DNA of 48,466 bases from a virus, in the IMG/VR virus record IMGVR_UViG_3300037258_000827, positions 1 through 48,466 of that record. One strand, written 5' to 3'. The position numbers and the translations under genes were made by a program. Shown in pieces: positions 40,894 through 47,624 of the stretch (its first letter is position 1; every line of letters begins with the position of its first letter). Below the pieces are notes generated by a model that was not told where the DNA came from, did no database searches, and saw only the letters and a list, made by a program, of their open reading frames with translations.

Positions 40894-41268
40894 CTACCTT
40901 TGCTTGCGCTGACGTGTGTATTCGTTCATGCAGGCTCTATGTCTAAAGCCAGAAGTAGAATACTTGTACATGGTAGCGGGGTCGCCCCACAGCCTACAAA
41001 AAGGGCACTTTCGCATGTTGACATTACCGGTCGCTTCTATCTCCTCAGTTCTCGTGTGCAAAAGCTTGTGGTATTCTTGATCAGGGCAGATTACAATATC
41101 TTCTGGATTTACCCTTCCGTTTTGACAGTCCACATGATGAACCTGAGCTCCTGACGGCAACGCTCTACCGAGAATTAACTCAGCTCTTAAAATATGCGAC
41201 CTTGTAACCAGTCCTGTAAAAGGACTTCTTTTTCTACCTGAATGCAGTCTTTTATCTGTTCTTGGCAT
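40894..41268 (-). CDS. HNH homing endonuclease
   Basis: The product is 124 residues behind GGAGGG. 'ILGRALPSGAQVHHVDCQNG' and 'VNPEDIVICPDQEYHKLLHT' form the HNH motif with consecutive His and the Asn/His metal ligands. C-terminal 'CPFCRLWG' plus later Cys adds a zinc-finger-like extension. Free-standing HNH genes spread by cutting related phages. It lies next to the nuclease gene and 420 bp from a second homing-type gene. Confidence 0.8.
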   Translation of the reverse strand: MPRTDKRLHSGRKRSPFTGLVTRSHILRAELILGRALPSGAQVHHVDCQNGRVNPEDIVICPDQEYHKLLHTRTEEIEATGNVNMRKCPFCRLWGDPATMYKYSTSGFRHRACMNEYTRQRKQR

Positions 41269-41282
41269 AGACCCTCCAGAAA

Positions 41283-41477
41283 TTAATCTGTTGACTCTGG
41301 CTGGTCGTTCCAGAGCTCATAATCCACCATCATTCGGTCGCCGAAGTGACAGACGCCACAGAGGCCAGAGGCTCTGATCTGTGTTGGCTGGTCGGGGTCT
41401 CTAACTCCTACAACAGGAGTGGACTCACAGACTTTGCAATCTATCCCGAAGATGGGAGTGAAGGTATCGGGAGGCAT
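41283..41477 (-). CDS. Small zinc-binding protein (64 aa)
   Basis: The ATG at 41477 overlaps the previous stop (TAATG). 'GIDCKVCESTPVVG' and 'GLCGVCHFGD' supply two C-x2-C pairs. The acidic C-terminus ends QPESTD. A longer frame upstream runs through the neighbour and is rejected. Function unknown. Confidence 0.65.
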   Translation of the reverse strand: MPPDTFTPIFGIDCKVCESTPVVGVRDPDQPTQIRASGLCGVCHFGDRMMVDYELWNDQPESTD

Positions 41478-41680
41478 TAGAGATCCGCCAGGAGAGCATC
41501 CGTGTCGATCACTTTCTTCGGCGACTTGCCGGCGGCCTTCTTCTGCACAGCAGCGGCCTCTCTTCCTTGGCGTAAGAGGATGATGGCTTGCTGCATGTCT
41601 TCCTTGGTGATGGAATTGTCCATAACCTTTCTCCTCCATTCAGCAAGCTTCTGAGTAACCTCAGGGCTGTACATAGTCAT
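41477..41680 (-). CDS. Small helical protein with DTDALLADL tail
   Basis: About 67 residues (start at 41680 or 41674). 'MYSPEVTQKLAEWRRKV', 'TKEDMQQAIILLRQGREAAA' and a Lys-rich linker precede the C-terminal VIDTDALLADL. Related small phage proteins have the same layout of helices, basic linker and acidic Leu-rich tip. The tip is nearly identical to the C-termini of the paralogues at 1391 and 43506. Confidence 0.75.
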   Translation of the reverse strand: MTMYSPEVTQKLAEWRRKVMDNSITKEDMQQAIILLRQGREAAAVQKKAAGKSPKKVIDTDALLADL

Positions 41681-41688
41681 AAATAATC

Positions 41689-42102
41689 TCACTCGTTAAA
41701 CTGTTTTTGCAGTTTAAGTTCTTGCTTAATGGTATTTTGTATTTCCCTTAACTTAGGGGAATACTCCTTTTTCTGTTTAATGTTTACTGTATGCAGTAAA
41801 ATTGCCAGAGTTGCCTCGTTATATTTTACAGTCATATACGGAGCTACTTTGCTTAAACAAGCACAAGCATCTTCTCTAGCAATACGCCATACCCATGTAA
41901 GTTTGTTTCCTGGCCTGTTATAGGCAGGATACATAGCTCCGCCGAATAACTCACGTAGCTGAAGCAAAGGCTCTGTTACAGTATTTAACACACTAACTGT
42001 AATAGCATAACTGCCATGTCCTCCTTCCAAATGAATACAGCCTTCTCCATCTATAAAACCGGCTGCCCAAGCAAGCTTTTCTCCTTTGGTTCTAAGCTCC
42101 AT
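41689..42102 (-). CDS. LAGLIDADG-type homing endonuclease
   Basis: The product is 137 residues with GGAG before the ATG. 'LAWAAGFIDGEGCIHLEGGH' is a LAGLIDADG motif (AGFIDGEG) with the catalytic acid; only one copy is seen, so it should act as a dimer. 'VSVLNTVTEPLLQLRELFGG' and 'KLTWVWRIAREDACACL' fit the family. The gene is visibly richer in A/T than its neighbours, which suggests recent arrival. Confidence 0.8.
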   Translation of the reverse strand: MELRTKGEKLAWAAGFIDGEGCIHLEGGHGSYAITVSVLNTVTEPLLQLRELFGGAMYPAYNRPGNKLTWVWRIAREDACACLSKVAPYMTVKYNEATLAILLHTVNIKQKKEYSPKLREIQNTIKQELKLQKQFNE

Positions 42103-42283
42103 TTGTCTTCTCCAGTTTCTGAAAGAACTCTCTCAAGAGTTCGCAGATAAATCTCTGATACGCGCCTTTCGGCACTCGTCCTTCAACCGAGGAGAGCAAA
42201 TAGAGATCCATCTTTGTCCTCAGATCCTCCGGTATCCAGACTCCTAACTTGATCGTCGGGATGATATTCGGCTTTCTGCCCAT
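42092..42283 (-). CDS. Small RHH-like DNA-binding candidate
   Basis: The product is 63 residues: 'IPTIKLGVWIPEDLRTKMDL' then 'YLLSSVEGRVPKGAYQRFIC' and an amphipathic end helix. The strand-helix-helix plan resembles ribbon-helix-helix regulators. Its start lies about 100 bases inside the preceding gene in another frame, with a weak ribosome site. Confidence 0.55.
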   Translation of the reverse strand: MGRKPNIIPTIKLGVWIPEDLRTKMDLYLLSSVEGRVPKGAYQRFICELLREFFQKLEKTNGA

Positions 42284-42659
42284 TTAACAGCTCTAAGAAG
42301 CGCTCTCGGAGCGCAATAGTTTCTTCAGGTGAATCTGGTCTTTCGACTTCAGTGGGAGAAAACCAGCCGCTACCAGAAACGACAAGAGTATGATGTGGCG
42401 GGTTCTCGGACTGAGCCGGCTGAAATCTTGTCCACTCTGGATGAACCTCGTGATGAAGTTCGATAAAGAGTCCAATCGGAATTCCAGAGGAATGGACGAG
42501 AAGGACAGTGAAGCAGGGCTTCCAGCGTTCTGGTTTTCCTTGAGCCTCGAGGGGAGGAATCTTGTGGCGATTTCGAGCTCGCTCTTCACGACGCTCTCGC
42601 GAAGCGACCCGGCGCTCACGGCGAACCTCGAAGAGAAGCTGATCGAGTGCATCTTTCAT
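42183..42659 (-). CDS. Unknown early protein with shared leader
   Basis: The product is 158 residues. The ATG is preceded by GGAGACTCACC, which supports the start. The N-terminus is very Arg/Glu-rich ('RRERRVASRERREERARNRH'), a beta-like middle follows, and the Asp/Gly-rich C-terminus ends SLFALLG. The last 101 nt also code for the RHH-like protein. Function unknown. Confidence 0.65.
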   Translation of the reverse strand: MKDALDQLLFEVRRERRVASRERREERARNRHKIPPLEAQGKPERWKPCFTVLLVHSSGIPIGLFIELHHEVHPEWTRFQPAQSENPPHHTLVVSGSGWFSPTEVERPDSPEETIALRERFLELLNGQKAEYHPDDQVRSLDTGGSEDKDGSLFALLG

Positions 42660-42680
42660 GGTGAGTCTCCGGTGGTGATA

Positions 42681-42875
42681 TCACTTCGGATAGTCCTTTG
42701 TTACTGCCTGAGTGAAATAGACGTCTATATTGGTATTCCCATAGCCGTCTCGACAGTGAGTTTGGTAACTGGTTACTCCTCCTTGAGGCTGCCAGCCGTC
42801 GGCGATGGCCTTGTTTACCAGATCAGCTAGACTATTAAGATCACCCTCCCACAAAATCTTATATTCCTTAATCAT
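42681..42875 (-). CDS. DUF1737 family protein
   Basis: The product is 64 residues behind GGAGGGG. 'IKEYKILWEGDLNSLADLVN', 'AIADGWQPQGGV' and C-terminal 'YFTQAVTKDYPK' fit the DUF1737 pattern (a small alpha-beta fold with the GWQPxGG turn). These are widespread in phages and bacteria, without known biochemical role. Confidence 0.75.
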   Translation of the reverse strand: MIKEYKILWEGDLNSLADLVNKAIADGWQPQGGVTSYQTHCRDGYGNTNIDVYFTQAVTKDYPK

Positions 42876-43051
42876 TTCGGCCCCTCCCGACGAGAGGTTG
42901 AGAAGAAGGAAGGATGGGAAGAGGTTCTCAGCCGACGACGAGGGTAAGGTCGGAATAGCCAGCCGGCGGTTATAAGAAGAACCGGGGTCAGAATGACCCT
43001 AGCGCCTTGAGAGAAAGAGAGATGGACCCACCAGTGCATAAAGACTCCCCG

Positions 43052-43093
43052 TTATTGGGGATTATTTTACCAAAAGAATCGTCCCCGATAAAT
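43052..43093. promoter_or_regulatory. Dispersed intergenic dyad element, copy D
   Basis: The core TATTTTACCAAAAGAATC is flanked by GGGGAT and GTCCCC, making it the most symmetric copy. It lies in the 245-bp gap downstream of the gene ending at 43121 and upstream of the DUF1737 gene. I see nothing else convincing in that gap. Confidence 0.65.
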
Positions 43094-43120
43094 CAAGTGA
43101 TGCACAAATGGGTCATCCCT

Positions 43121-43369
43121 TTATCGTGCAGTCTCTGGAAGGGAGATTACCCGTCCTATAGGCTGGAGTCGGTCGGTGAGGAAACTCGGGCCGATAATGT
43201 GCTTGCCGTTTTCAAGCGTGACATATCGGGCAAAGTAGCTGATACTTCGAACAGTCTTGTTCTCATCAATTATATCAGGTGTGATCTCTACTCTCACATC
43301 GTCCAGAATGACCTCCTTTCCATCTGAGAGATAGAGCTGATGCTTGGCCAGAGTTACGTTTTCTTTCAT
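43121..43369 (-). CDS. Unknown early protein (82 aa)
   Basis: The product is 82 residues behind GAGG. It is beta-rich ('HQLYLSDGKEVILDDVRVEI', 'YFARYVTLENGKHIIGP') and may form a small barrel. It is separated by a terminator from the upstream gene and followed by dyad copy D, so it may form its own transcription unit. Confidence 0.65.
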   Translation of the reverse strand: MKENVTLAKHQLYLSDGKEVILDDVRVEITPDIIDENKTVRSISYFARYVTLENGKHIIGPSFLTDRLQPIGRVISLPETAR

Positions 43370-43392
43370 CTAAGAGATCCTCTAAGGTGAGT

Positions 43393-43436
43393 TTTAAGTG
43401 CTTTCACTTAAAGGAAAAGGCGGCATTGCTGCCGCC
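43393..43436 (-). terminator. Terminator below the paralogue B gene
   Basis: On the minus strand GGCGGC-AGCAAT-GCCGCC (43436-43419) is followed by TTTTCCTTT. Directly after it a second, perfect stem TTTAAGTG-CTTT-CACTTAAA spans 43393-43412. The first is a standard terminator; the second may be an operator or a stabilising hairpin. Confidence 0.75.
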
Positions 43437-43505
43437 CTTACCCCGCCATCGGTGGAGACTCACCATAAGCCCCCGATGACTTGCAGAGGTTGGACTAACC
43501 CGCTG

Positions 43506-44147
43506 CTAGGCAAGCCCTGCCAGGAGGGCATCGGTATCGACGTGAGCGGTTTTTGCCGCCCGCTCCGCCTCGAGCTTCTCGACGATCGGCTTGATCTTTG
43601 GGGAGTTCTTCAGGGCGACCTTCTCGGCCTGAGACTTTCCAGAGAGGAACTCCTTCACCTGCTCGGCAGTCCGAGAGCCGGCGGCGAACTCGACCAGGGC
43701 TTTGATCAGGATAGAAGTGCCGGCCATCGCGCCGCCTTCACGCTTGACGTTCCACTCGCCCTTCTCGAGCCGCTTGACCAGATCCTCGACGGCAAGGACC
43801 TGATCGTCGAGTTCATCTTCCTTATACCCGGCAACCTCGTCACCGAGCTTCTGCTCAGCACCGTGGGCCGCGAACTTGAGGACGAGAGCCTCGGGGATCT
43901 TGAAAGAGACAGTCCGACCGTTGCGGAAGTCCAGGCGGATCGTCGGATGACCAGTGCCGTCGGCAAAGATCGAATCCTTCAACATCCGTCGCTTGCCGAC
44001 GAACTCGACCTCTCTCCCGTCCTCCATCTTCACCTTCTCCGCACCAGGCTTGGTAGCCTCAGCAGGAGCCCCGCCAGCGGCACCGTCGGCAATAGCGGCT
44101 TCCATCAGAGAGATGGCGAGCATTCCTGCAATGTTTCGATTCAGCAT
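43506..44147 (-). CDS. Early protein with DTDALLAGLA tail (paralogue B)
   Basis: The ATG at 44147 follows CTGGAG (213 residues); the longer frame from 44246 lacks a ribosome site. The middle has 'TIRLDFRNGRTVSFKIPEAL', then charged helices 'AVEDLVKRLEKGEWNV' and 'TAEQVKEFLSGKSQAEKVAL', ending VDTDALLAGLA. Helices, order and tail align with the protein at 1391-1927. The N-terminal ~25 residues are hydrophobic and Ala-rich but do not form a clear signal. Function unknown. Confidence 0.75.
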   Translation of the reverse strand: MLNRNIAGMLAISLMEAAIADGAAGGAPAEATKPGAEKVKMEDGREVEFVGKRRMLKDSIFADGTGHPTIRLDFRNGRTVSFKIPEALVLKFAAHGAEQKLGDEVAGYKEDELDDQVLAVEDLVKRLEKGEWNVKREGGAMAGTSILIKALVEFAAGSRTAEQVKEFLSGKSQAEKVALKNSPKIKPIVEKLEAERAAKTAHVDTDALLAGLA

Positions 44148-44259
44148 CTTAATTCTCCAGAAATTCGCGTGCCCTTTATTTTGGACGCGGCCACGCATCT
44201 CGTCGCGTGGAGGATCATATCGCATTGGAATGCGAGGCTCAATCAAGGGATTGAATTGG

Positions 44260-44691
44260 TTAAAAAGGGATGTCGTCGTCAGATGCTGATGGCGTCAAAG
44301 GAGGAGGAGGATTAAGAAGTCTCTCTATATTCTCTCCGTAATTTGCCCAGTTCACGTAGAAAAGCTCTGCGACAAGTCGCTCAATCGCAGTGGCGAAGGT
44401 GTGCTCGGAATGGTAAGGAGCCTTGGGGTCGTCACCTTCCTCCCCCTCGCCGGAGAAGTTCTTATCCCACTCGTCGACGGCAGACTGGGGGATGTCTCGG
44501 GCCTTACAGCCAAAGGCTTCAACCAATTCGTGGATGGCTATAAGGACGCTCTCGCGCCAGTCATAGGTATCCGAGACCTTAATGTTTAAAGTGTTTTCCG
44601 CTACCGAGGCTTCTGGATCGTCCCAGTACCAGTCCCCAGCGGTCGGATAGCGTTGCTGAGAATGGGGGATAACTTCTATCAAGATCTTCAT
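44260..44691 (-). CDS. HELVEA (zincin-like) protein ending in an SSB tip
   Basis: The product is 143 residues. 'LIAIHELVEAFGCKARDIPQ' (His54, Glu55, Glu58) and 'APYHSEHTFATAIERLVAEL' (His94, His97) are a conserved phage family with possible metal ligands, though not a full HExxH. After residue ~126 comes a Pro-rich linker and the last six residues DDDIPF, identical to the C-terminal tip of E. coli SSB (…DFDDDIPF). The body shows no OB-fold SSB pattern. The tip may recruit host SSB-binding repair proteins. Overlaps the previous gene by 113 nt. Confidence 0.75.
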   Translation of the reverse strand: MKILIEVIPHSQQRYPTAGDWYWDDPEASVAENTLNIKVSDTYDWRESVLIAIHELVEAFGCKARDIPQSAVDEWDKNFSGEGEEGDDPKAPYHSEHTFATAIERLVAELFYVNWANYGENIERLLNPPPPLTPSASDDDIPF

Positions 44692-44872
44692 AAGTTGCCT
44701 TGTAACAAGCCGCTGCCGGCATCTGATGATTTCGCTCTCCCCAAGAGAGGAGGACCTTCATGAATTCAGGAAAGATATCACAGGAGTTGAGAGGGAACTT
44801 GTACACTGGACCGGAAGAGGTGAGCTGGACGGCTAAGATCCAGACGTACAAGCTCCAGCTTGGCTTCTTCAC
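44579..44872 (-). CDS. Unknown protein overlapping the HELVEA gene
   Basis: A GTG at 44872, seven bases after GGAGG, opens 97 residues (MKKPSWSLYVWILAVQLTSS; 'VLLSWGERNHQMPAAACYKA'). The second half (from about 44691) is dual-coded with the next gene and looks less protein-like (Arg/Gly/Ser-rich), so the true product could be younger or shorter. No family is recognised. Confidence 0.5.
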   Translation of the reverse strand: MKKPSWSLYVWILAVQLTSSGPVYKFPLNSCDIFPEFMKVLLSWGERNHQMPAAACYKATYEDLDRSYPPFSATLSDRWGLVLGRSRSLGSGKHFKH

Positions 44873-44942
44873 GGTTTGTTCCTCCAAAACCAGTACCTTA
44901 ATCCAAGGCTACGGATAGCAAGAGATACTCTCTGCTGTACAG

Positions 44943-46367
44943 TTACAGACACAACACACTCAATACTGTACTGCCAAAGGTCAATTCTCGCGAAGAGCGA
45001 GTGATTGCGACGTAGAGGATATTGCGCTCTTGCCGCTCGGCAGCTTCGCCCTGAACCCACTTCGCCGGCATCAAGTCTGGACGCAAGATGTAAACCCGTT
45101 CTGCCTCCAGCCCTTTAGCCTTGTGAACAGTGGAGAATATCGGGCCGGTTTCGGAATCAGCGAGCTTTCTAAGGGAAGAGAGAATTTCTGAAACAGTCTT
45201 GAACTGTTCACAGAATTGCTTAATCGTCTCGTACTTGTCCAGAATGGAGGCTACTTTCCCTTTGAACCCCTTGGCCTCGGCGGCTGAGACTTCCTCTGCC
45301 TTCCAGCTTTCGACCTTTGAGAGCAAGTCGGCTGAGGTTTCACAGTTGAATTTGTGGATGAATCGTTGAAAATTCTCGAGGAATTGACTTCTAACCTGGA
45401 CAGGTATGCCTTTTCTAATGTGACGAAGAATTGCTCCAAAGAGCGGAGCGTTGGTTCGGGAGAGGATAAGCATTTCCGGAGGGAAGATGTCGGGATCTCG
45501 GTCGAAGTAATGGACCGCGCCTTCGATAGCCTCTGGAGCGGCCTCAATCTGCGGACAGTAACGCTGGGCCTCCCGGACAACGGCTCGAGGACAGCGATAT
45601 GTGATGGAGAGAGGGAGCTCAGTAGCTGAAAAATCTCTCTTAAAATCGTCCATTGATGAGTGCAGAGCACCACGGAATCCATAGATAGACTGCGCTCGAT
45701 CTCCAAATCCACAGACTCGTGACCGCATACGACGCAGGGCTTCATGTTGAAGTGCATTCGCGTCCTGCAGTTCATCGACAAGGACTCCCATGTAAGTTGG
45801 GAAAGAGAAGTTCTCATAAACTGGTACCCAGAGTTGGTCGTTGAAGTCGAAAATCTCTCGGATTGCAGCGGAGCGCTGGAAGAGTTGCCAGCTTGCCTCG
45901 GCGACGCTTTGAAGATCGACGGCTGGGACATCGAGGTCGTAAGAGTCGAGGAGATCGCTGAAGCTACTGGTATCGGAGTCCTCCGGCCGCCAGGCATTGC
46001 CTTTGGCAAGAGCCACGCCTCGGACCACGGCGGAGCCGTAATCCTTCATCACTTGACTCTCAGAGCCAAACATGTCTGAAGCGATCTTCCAGTCCTTAGA
46101 CTTATCCAAGACCGCCGAGCGATATCGGGAGAGATAGAGCTTGTGCCCGATTCCATTAAAGGTCACGGCATTCAGTCCTCGAGACTTCATCTCCATCTGA
46201 ATCGGCTTGTTGAAAGCGATGCAGAGGGGAGAATAGGGCAGTCGATTGACGAGCTCTTCTAGAGTGGTTGTCTTCCCCGATCCAGCAACAGCTTCAACCA
46301 TGAGATTGGAGACTGTCTCCGTGCCGGCAGAATAGATAGAGTCCTGGAAATGTGACCAGGTTTTCAT
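44943..46367 (-). CDS. UvrD/PcrA-like superfamily 1 helicase
   Basis: About 474 residues; GGAGGGGG precedes ATG 46367, preferred over the upstream in-frame start. Walker A 'AVAGSGKTTTL' (~26-36), motif II 'VLVDELQDAN' (DELQD for DExQD), 'GDRAQSIYGFRGA' (motif III), 'TYRCPRAVV' (motif IV), 'TVHKAKGLE' (motif V) and 'LYVAITRS' (motif VI) are all present. It unwinds DNA for replication or recombination. It is short compared with bacterial UvrD. Confidence 0.9.
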   Translation of the reverse strand: MKTWSHFQDSIYSAGTETVSNLMVEAVAGSGKTTTLEELVNRLPYSPLCIAFNKPIQMEMKSRGLNAVTFNGIGHKLYLSRYRSAVLDKSKDWKIASDMFGSESQVMKDYGSAVVRGVALAKGNAWRPEDSDTSSFSDLLDSYDLDVPAVDLQSVAEASWQLFQRSAAIREIFDFNDQLWVPVYENFSFPTYMGVLVDELQDANALQHEALRRMRSRVCGFGDRAQSIYGFRGALHSSMDDFKRDFSATELPLSITYRCPRAVVREAQRYCPQIEAAPEAIEGAVHYFDRDPDIFPPEMLILSRTNAPLFGAILRHIRKGIPVQVRSQFLENFQRFIHKFNCETSADLLSKVESWKAEEVSAAEAKGFKGKVASILDKYETIKQFCEQFKTVSEILSSLRKLADSETGPIFSTVHKAKGLEAERVYILRPDLMPAKWVQGEAAERQERNILYVAITRSSRELTFGSTVLSVLCL

Positions 46368-46651
46368 GCCCCCTCCTTTATCCAAGCTTCCATCTTTTCC
46401 TTCGAGCCCCAGCAGAGACTGGGTGCTTCGTTGTAAAAGAACTTGATATAGTCAAGGATATGTATCTGGTTAACTGAATCAGCTCTTTCAAAAGTTCCAC
46501 GGAGATCATTCTGGAGAAAGGCTTCGAGGAAGTCTCCTGGCCTTCGGTGAAGGACAATATAATTTGCCACTGCTTCCAGCATGTGCTCTGGAATATGTGC
46601 CTTCTCGGCAAACTCCTTGTAAAGAGCCAGCTTTTCATCATCTTCGTTCAT
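46364..46651 (-). CDS. Small conserved phage protein
   Basis: The product is 95 residues (MNEDDEKLALYKEFAEKAHI; 'VANYIVLHRRPGDFLEAFLQ'; 'LDYIKFFYNEAPSLCWG'). This helical family is often found in early regions of phages, with unknown role. It overlaps the helicase start by four bases and the upstream stop by four bases, so all three are co-translated. Confidence 0.75.
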   Translation of the reverse strand: MNEDDEKLALYKEFAEKAHIPEHMLEAVANYIVLHRRPGDFLEAFLQNDLRGTFERADSVNQIHILDYIKFFYNEAPSLCWGSKEKMEAWIKEGA

Positions 46652-46824
46652 GCCCCCGACTCCCTATCCATCATCTTTTCCAGATGGTCGGCCATCTGGT
46701 TGAGCTGCTTAGCTAAAGCTTCCAGATAAGCGATGAAGGGAATGTGGCCTGGATCGACTCGACGAGCAGTGCTCTGCACTTGCTTGCCGGCACGACGGAT
46801 AGCTGAGATTGGTTCAGTTTTCAT
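46648..46824 (-). CDS. Very small helical protein (58 aa)
   Basis: The ATG at 46824 overlaps the previous stop and its TGA overlaps the next ATG. Translation reads MKTEPISAIRRAGKQVQSTA to MMDRESGA. The N-terminus is basic, the C-terminal half a probable helix 'AYLEALAKQLNQMADHLEKM'. GGAT stands at ribosome-site distance. The double coupling makes it credible despite its size. Confidence 0.7.
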   Translation of the reverse strand: MKTEPISAIRRAGKQVQSTARRVDPGHIPFIAYLEALAKQLNQMADHLEKMMDRESGA

Positions 46825-47054
46825 GTTTTATCCCTTGGGAATAACCTCAAGACCAAATCGGGGGAGGACTGGAGAGTAGTGAAAGCATCTAGACTGATGC
46901 TCACAGATCCATCATGATTTATCCAAGCAGCACCGATCTTTCTCTTCTCCCCAGTAGCCTTGTTCAAGGCACTGAAAAGCAGATCCGGTGGCCTTGGGAA
47001 TTTCTCATCATCCACGGTACTCTGCCCTGTTACAGGCGTTTTTGTCTTAGCCAT
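46821..47054 (-). CDS. Small early protein, unknown
   Basis: The product is 77 residues; GGAGACTCACTA precedes the ATG, a variant of the shared leader. 'PPDLLFSALNKATGEKRKIG', 'AAWINHDGSVSISLDAF' suggest a small beta-hairpin domain. No known family. It is first of a four-gene coupled group ending with the helicase. Confidence 0.7.
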   Translation of the reverse strand: MAKTKTPVTGQSTVDDEKFPRPPDLLFSALNKATGEKRKIGAAWINHDGSVSISLDAFTTLQSSPDLVLRLFPRDKT

Positions 47055-47104
47055 TAGTGAGTCTCCTGCTTAACTCTCGAGCGCTCTCTGACAACGCTCT
47101 GGAG

Positions 47105-47359
47105 TTACTCAGAATCCCGTTCATTCTGATCGTCGTCAGATTCCTCCAGCTCCTCCTCATCCTCTTCGTCTTCCGCCTCGGCCACTGACACAACATCATG
47201 ATCGTCGCTTTCCAGCTCCCAATCCAAAGCGCACTTTTCTCCCACTGTCTCTTTCGCAATCTTCCCTGCTTTTTCAGAAGCCTCGTCCTCAGAGGCCGCT
47301 GATACTTCCAGCGTCGTCTTAAAGACAAAGCTCTTCTCAACTTCAACAAGATATTTCAT
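47105..47359 (-). CDS. Acidic small protein, DpnD/PcfM-like start
   Basis: The product is 84 residues behind GGAG. 'MKYLVEVEKSFVFKTTLEVS' and 'ASEDEASEKAGKIAKE' resemble small alpha-beta proteins that keep a strand-helix pattern. The last 30 residues are nearly all Asp/Glu/Ser. The acidic tail could mimic DNA. The competing basic frame over the same bases is a shadow. Confidence 0.65.
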   Translation of the reverse strand: MKYLVEVEKSFVFKTTLEVSAASEDEASEKAGKIAKETVGEKCALDWELESDDHDVVSVAEAEDEEDEEELEESDDDQNERDSE

Positions 47360-47607
47360 ATCAGCTCCGATAGTTCAGTTTCGTAGAAGAACAGAAGGTC
47401 GCCGGGAAGGAAGGGAACCTTGTGAGATTCCTTGAACCAGCATCTCACTTTCGGCCCGTAACAGGGATGAATCTTCGCTTCACTCCAGATTGCCGTCGAC
47501 ACGAGACAGGAAGGGATCTCCTTGAGATCCTCCAGAATCGCAATGTCGTGAGCTTGCAGTGCGAGTGCAGCTTCGCTTCTGTTGCCTTTGATTATCAGTT
47601 TCATCAT
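47356..47607 (-). CDS. Small early protein, unknown
   Basis: The product is 83 residues; GAGG precedes ATG 47607 (a second ATG follows directly). 'KLIIKGNRSEAALALQAHDI' reads strand then helix; later 'VRCWFKESHKVPFLPGDLLF' is beta-like with two Cys before it. ATGA overlap with the acidic gene downstream. Function unknown. Confidence 0.65.
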   Translation of the reverse strand: MMKLIIKGNRSEAALALQAHDIAILEDLKEIPSCLVSTAIWSEAKIHPCYGPKVRCWFKESHKVPFLPGDLLFFYETELSELI

Positions 47608-47624
47608 AAATGCCTCTTATCTCT

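Noticed and set aside
41283-41639. Long 118-codon reading of the small zinc-binding gene
   Set aside because: The first 54 codons overlap the DALLADL gene and read as a His/Arg-rich shadow; the ATG at 41477 in a TAATG overlap is more natural.
43398-44315. 305-codon plus-strand ORF
   Set aside because: Its composition is Leu/Arg/Asp-rich as in a mirror frame. The opposite strand carries the paralogue B gene with homology and a ribosome site.
47047-47349. Very basic minus-strand ORF
   Set aside because: Arg/Lys-rich shadow of the acidic gene 47105-47359, which has the better start and coupling.
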